From an uncultured Alphaproteobacteria bacterium (GTDB lineage: Bacteria; Pseudomonadota; Alphaproteobacteria; Rickettsiales; UBA1997): a stretch of 12,446 nt of DNA. The stretch covers positions 1-12,446 of the forward strand of contig CAINKA010000006.1 in assembly GCA_903849835.1 (NCBI GenBank). Direction: 5' to 3'. Positions within the stretch are counted from its first letter, which is position 1; each line of letters opens with the position of its first letter. The position numbers were made by a program, and so were the translations under genes. Below, one piece after another: positions 12,392-12,446 of the stretch. The notes beneath the pieces were generated by a model. It did not search any database. It saw only the letters and a program-made list of their open reading frames with translations, and was not told where the DNA came from.

Positions 12392-12446
12392 ACCCCGCAA
12401 CAAGTGCGGGGTGACAAACCTGAGGGTAATCTCCCCACCTTGTCAC
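12392..12446. repeat. palindromic element after the MGMT-like gene
   Basis: ACCCCGC (12392-12398) and GCGGGGT (12406-12412) form a 7-bp hairpin, followed by a second inverted pair GTGACAA (12411-12417) and TTGTCAC (12440-12446) at the window edge. The first could help end the petA-petB-MGMT transcript, but it has no T-run. The family resembles interspersed palindromes seen in alphaproteobacterial genomes (from memory). Confidence 0.6.

Noticed and set aside
12392..12412. Rho-independent terminator
   Set aside because: The hairpin is good but has no following T-run on either strand, so it is recorded as a palindromic repeat.

Overview
The window looks like part of the chromosome of an AT-leaning alphaproteobacterium, probably Rickettsiales-like or a related lineage. 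The support is inferred rather than searched: the Rieske protein and the single-chain cytochrome b have the alphaproteobacterial/mitochondrial form, a 2-oxoglutarate dehydrogenase E1 gene precedes its E2 gene, and nearly every intergenic gap carries short palindromic repeats. Everything from 1 to about 10,070 reads on the minus strand; the last 2.2 kb reads on the plus strand.

Layout along the window. Positions 1-3345 (minus) hold sucA and the first 26 codons of sucB, with two tiny membrane-protein genes (77 and 41 residues, overlapping by 11 nt) inserted between them. A tRNA-Met(CAT) lies upstream of sucA. Behind it is a roughly 310-bp array in which the first bases of the tRNA are repeated twice, each copy separated by a hairpin-rich unit of about 155 bp. 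Then comes uvrB (nucleotide excision repair), followed by a 300-bp repeat field. Positions 6240-8305 hold a tightly packed accessory cassette: a Fic adenylyltransferase with a winged helix, a zeta-toxin-like P-loop kinase and a DUF2188 protein. In front of it are inverted TGAAATAAG sites and a possible 12-codon leader ORF. tRNA-Tyr and tRNA-Gly follow, then an E1-like ThiF/MoeB family gene and dut (dUTPase). Facing the other way are petA and petB of the cytochrome bc1 complex and a small Cys-containing MGMT-domain gene overlapping petB. No petC (cytochrome c1) is present before the window ends.

How the genes fit together. sucA/sucB feed the TCA cycle and petA/petB carry electrons in aerobic respiration. 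uvrB, dut and the MGMT-like gene protect DNA or the nucleotide pool. The fic-zeta-DUF2188 cassette is the clear accessory block and looks like a toxin-antitoxin or defence-type module; its function is inferred only from its families and layout. The most unusual nucleotide-level structure is the tRNA-Met 5'-fragment array (3509-3837), where two units share a skeleton but have different, internally self-complementary stems.
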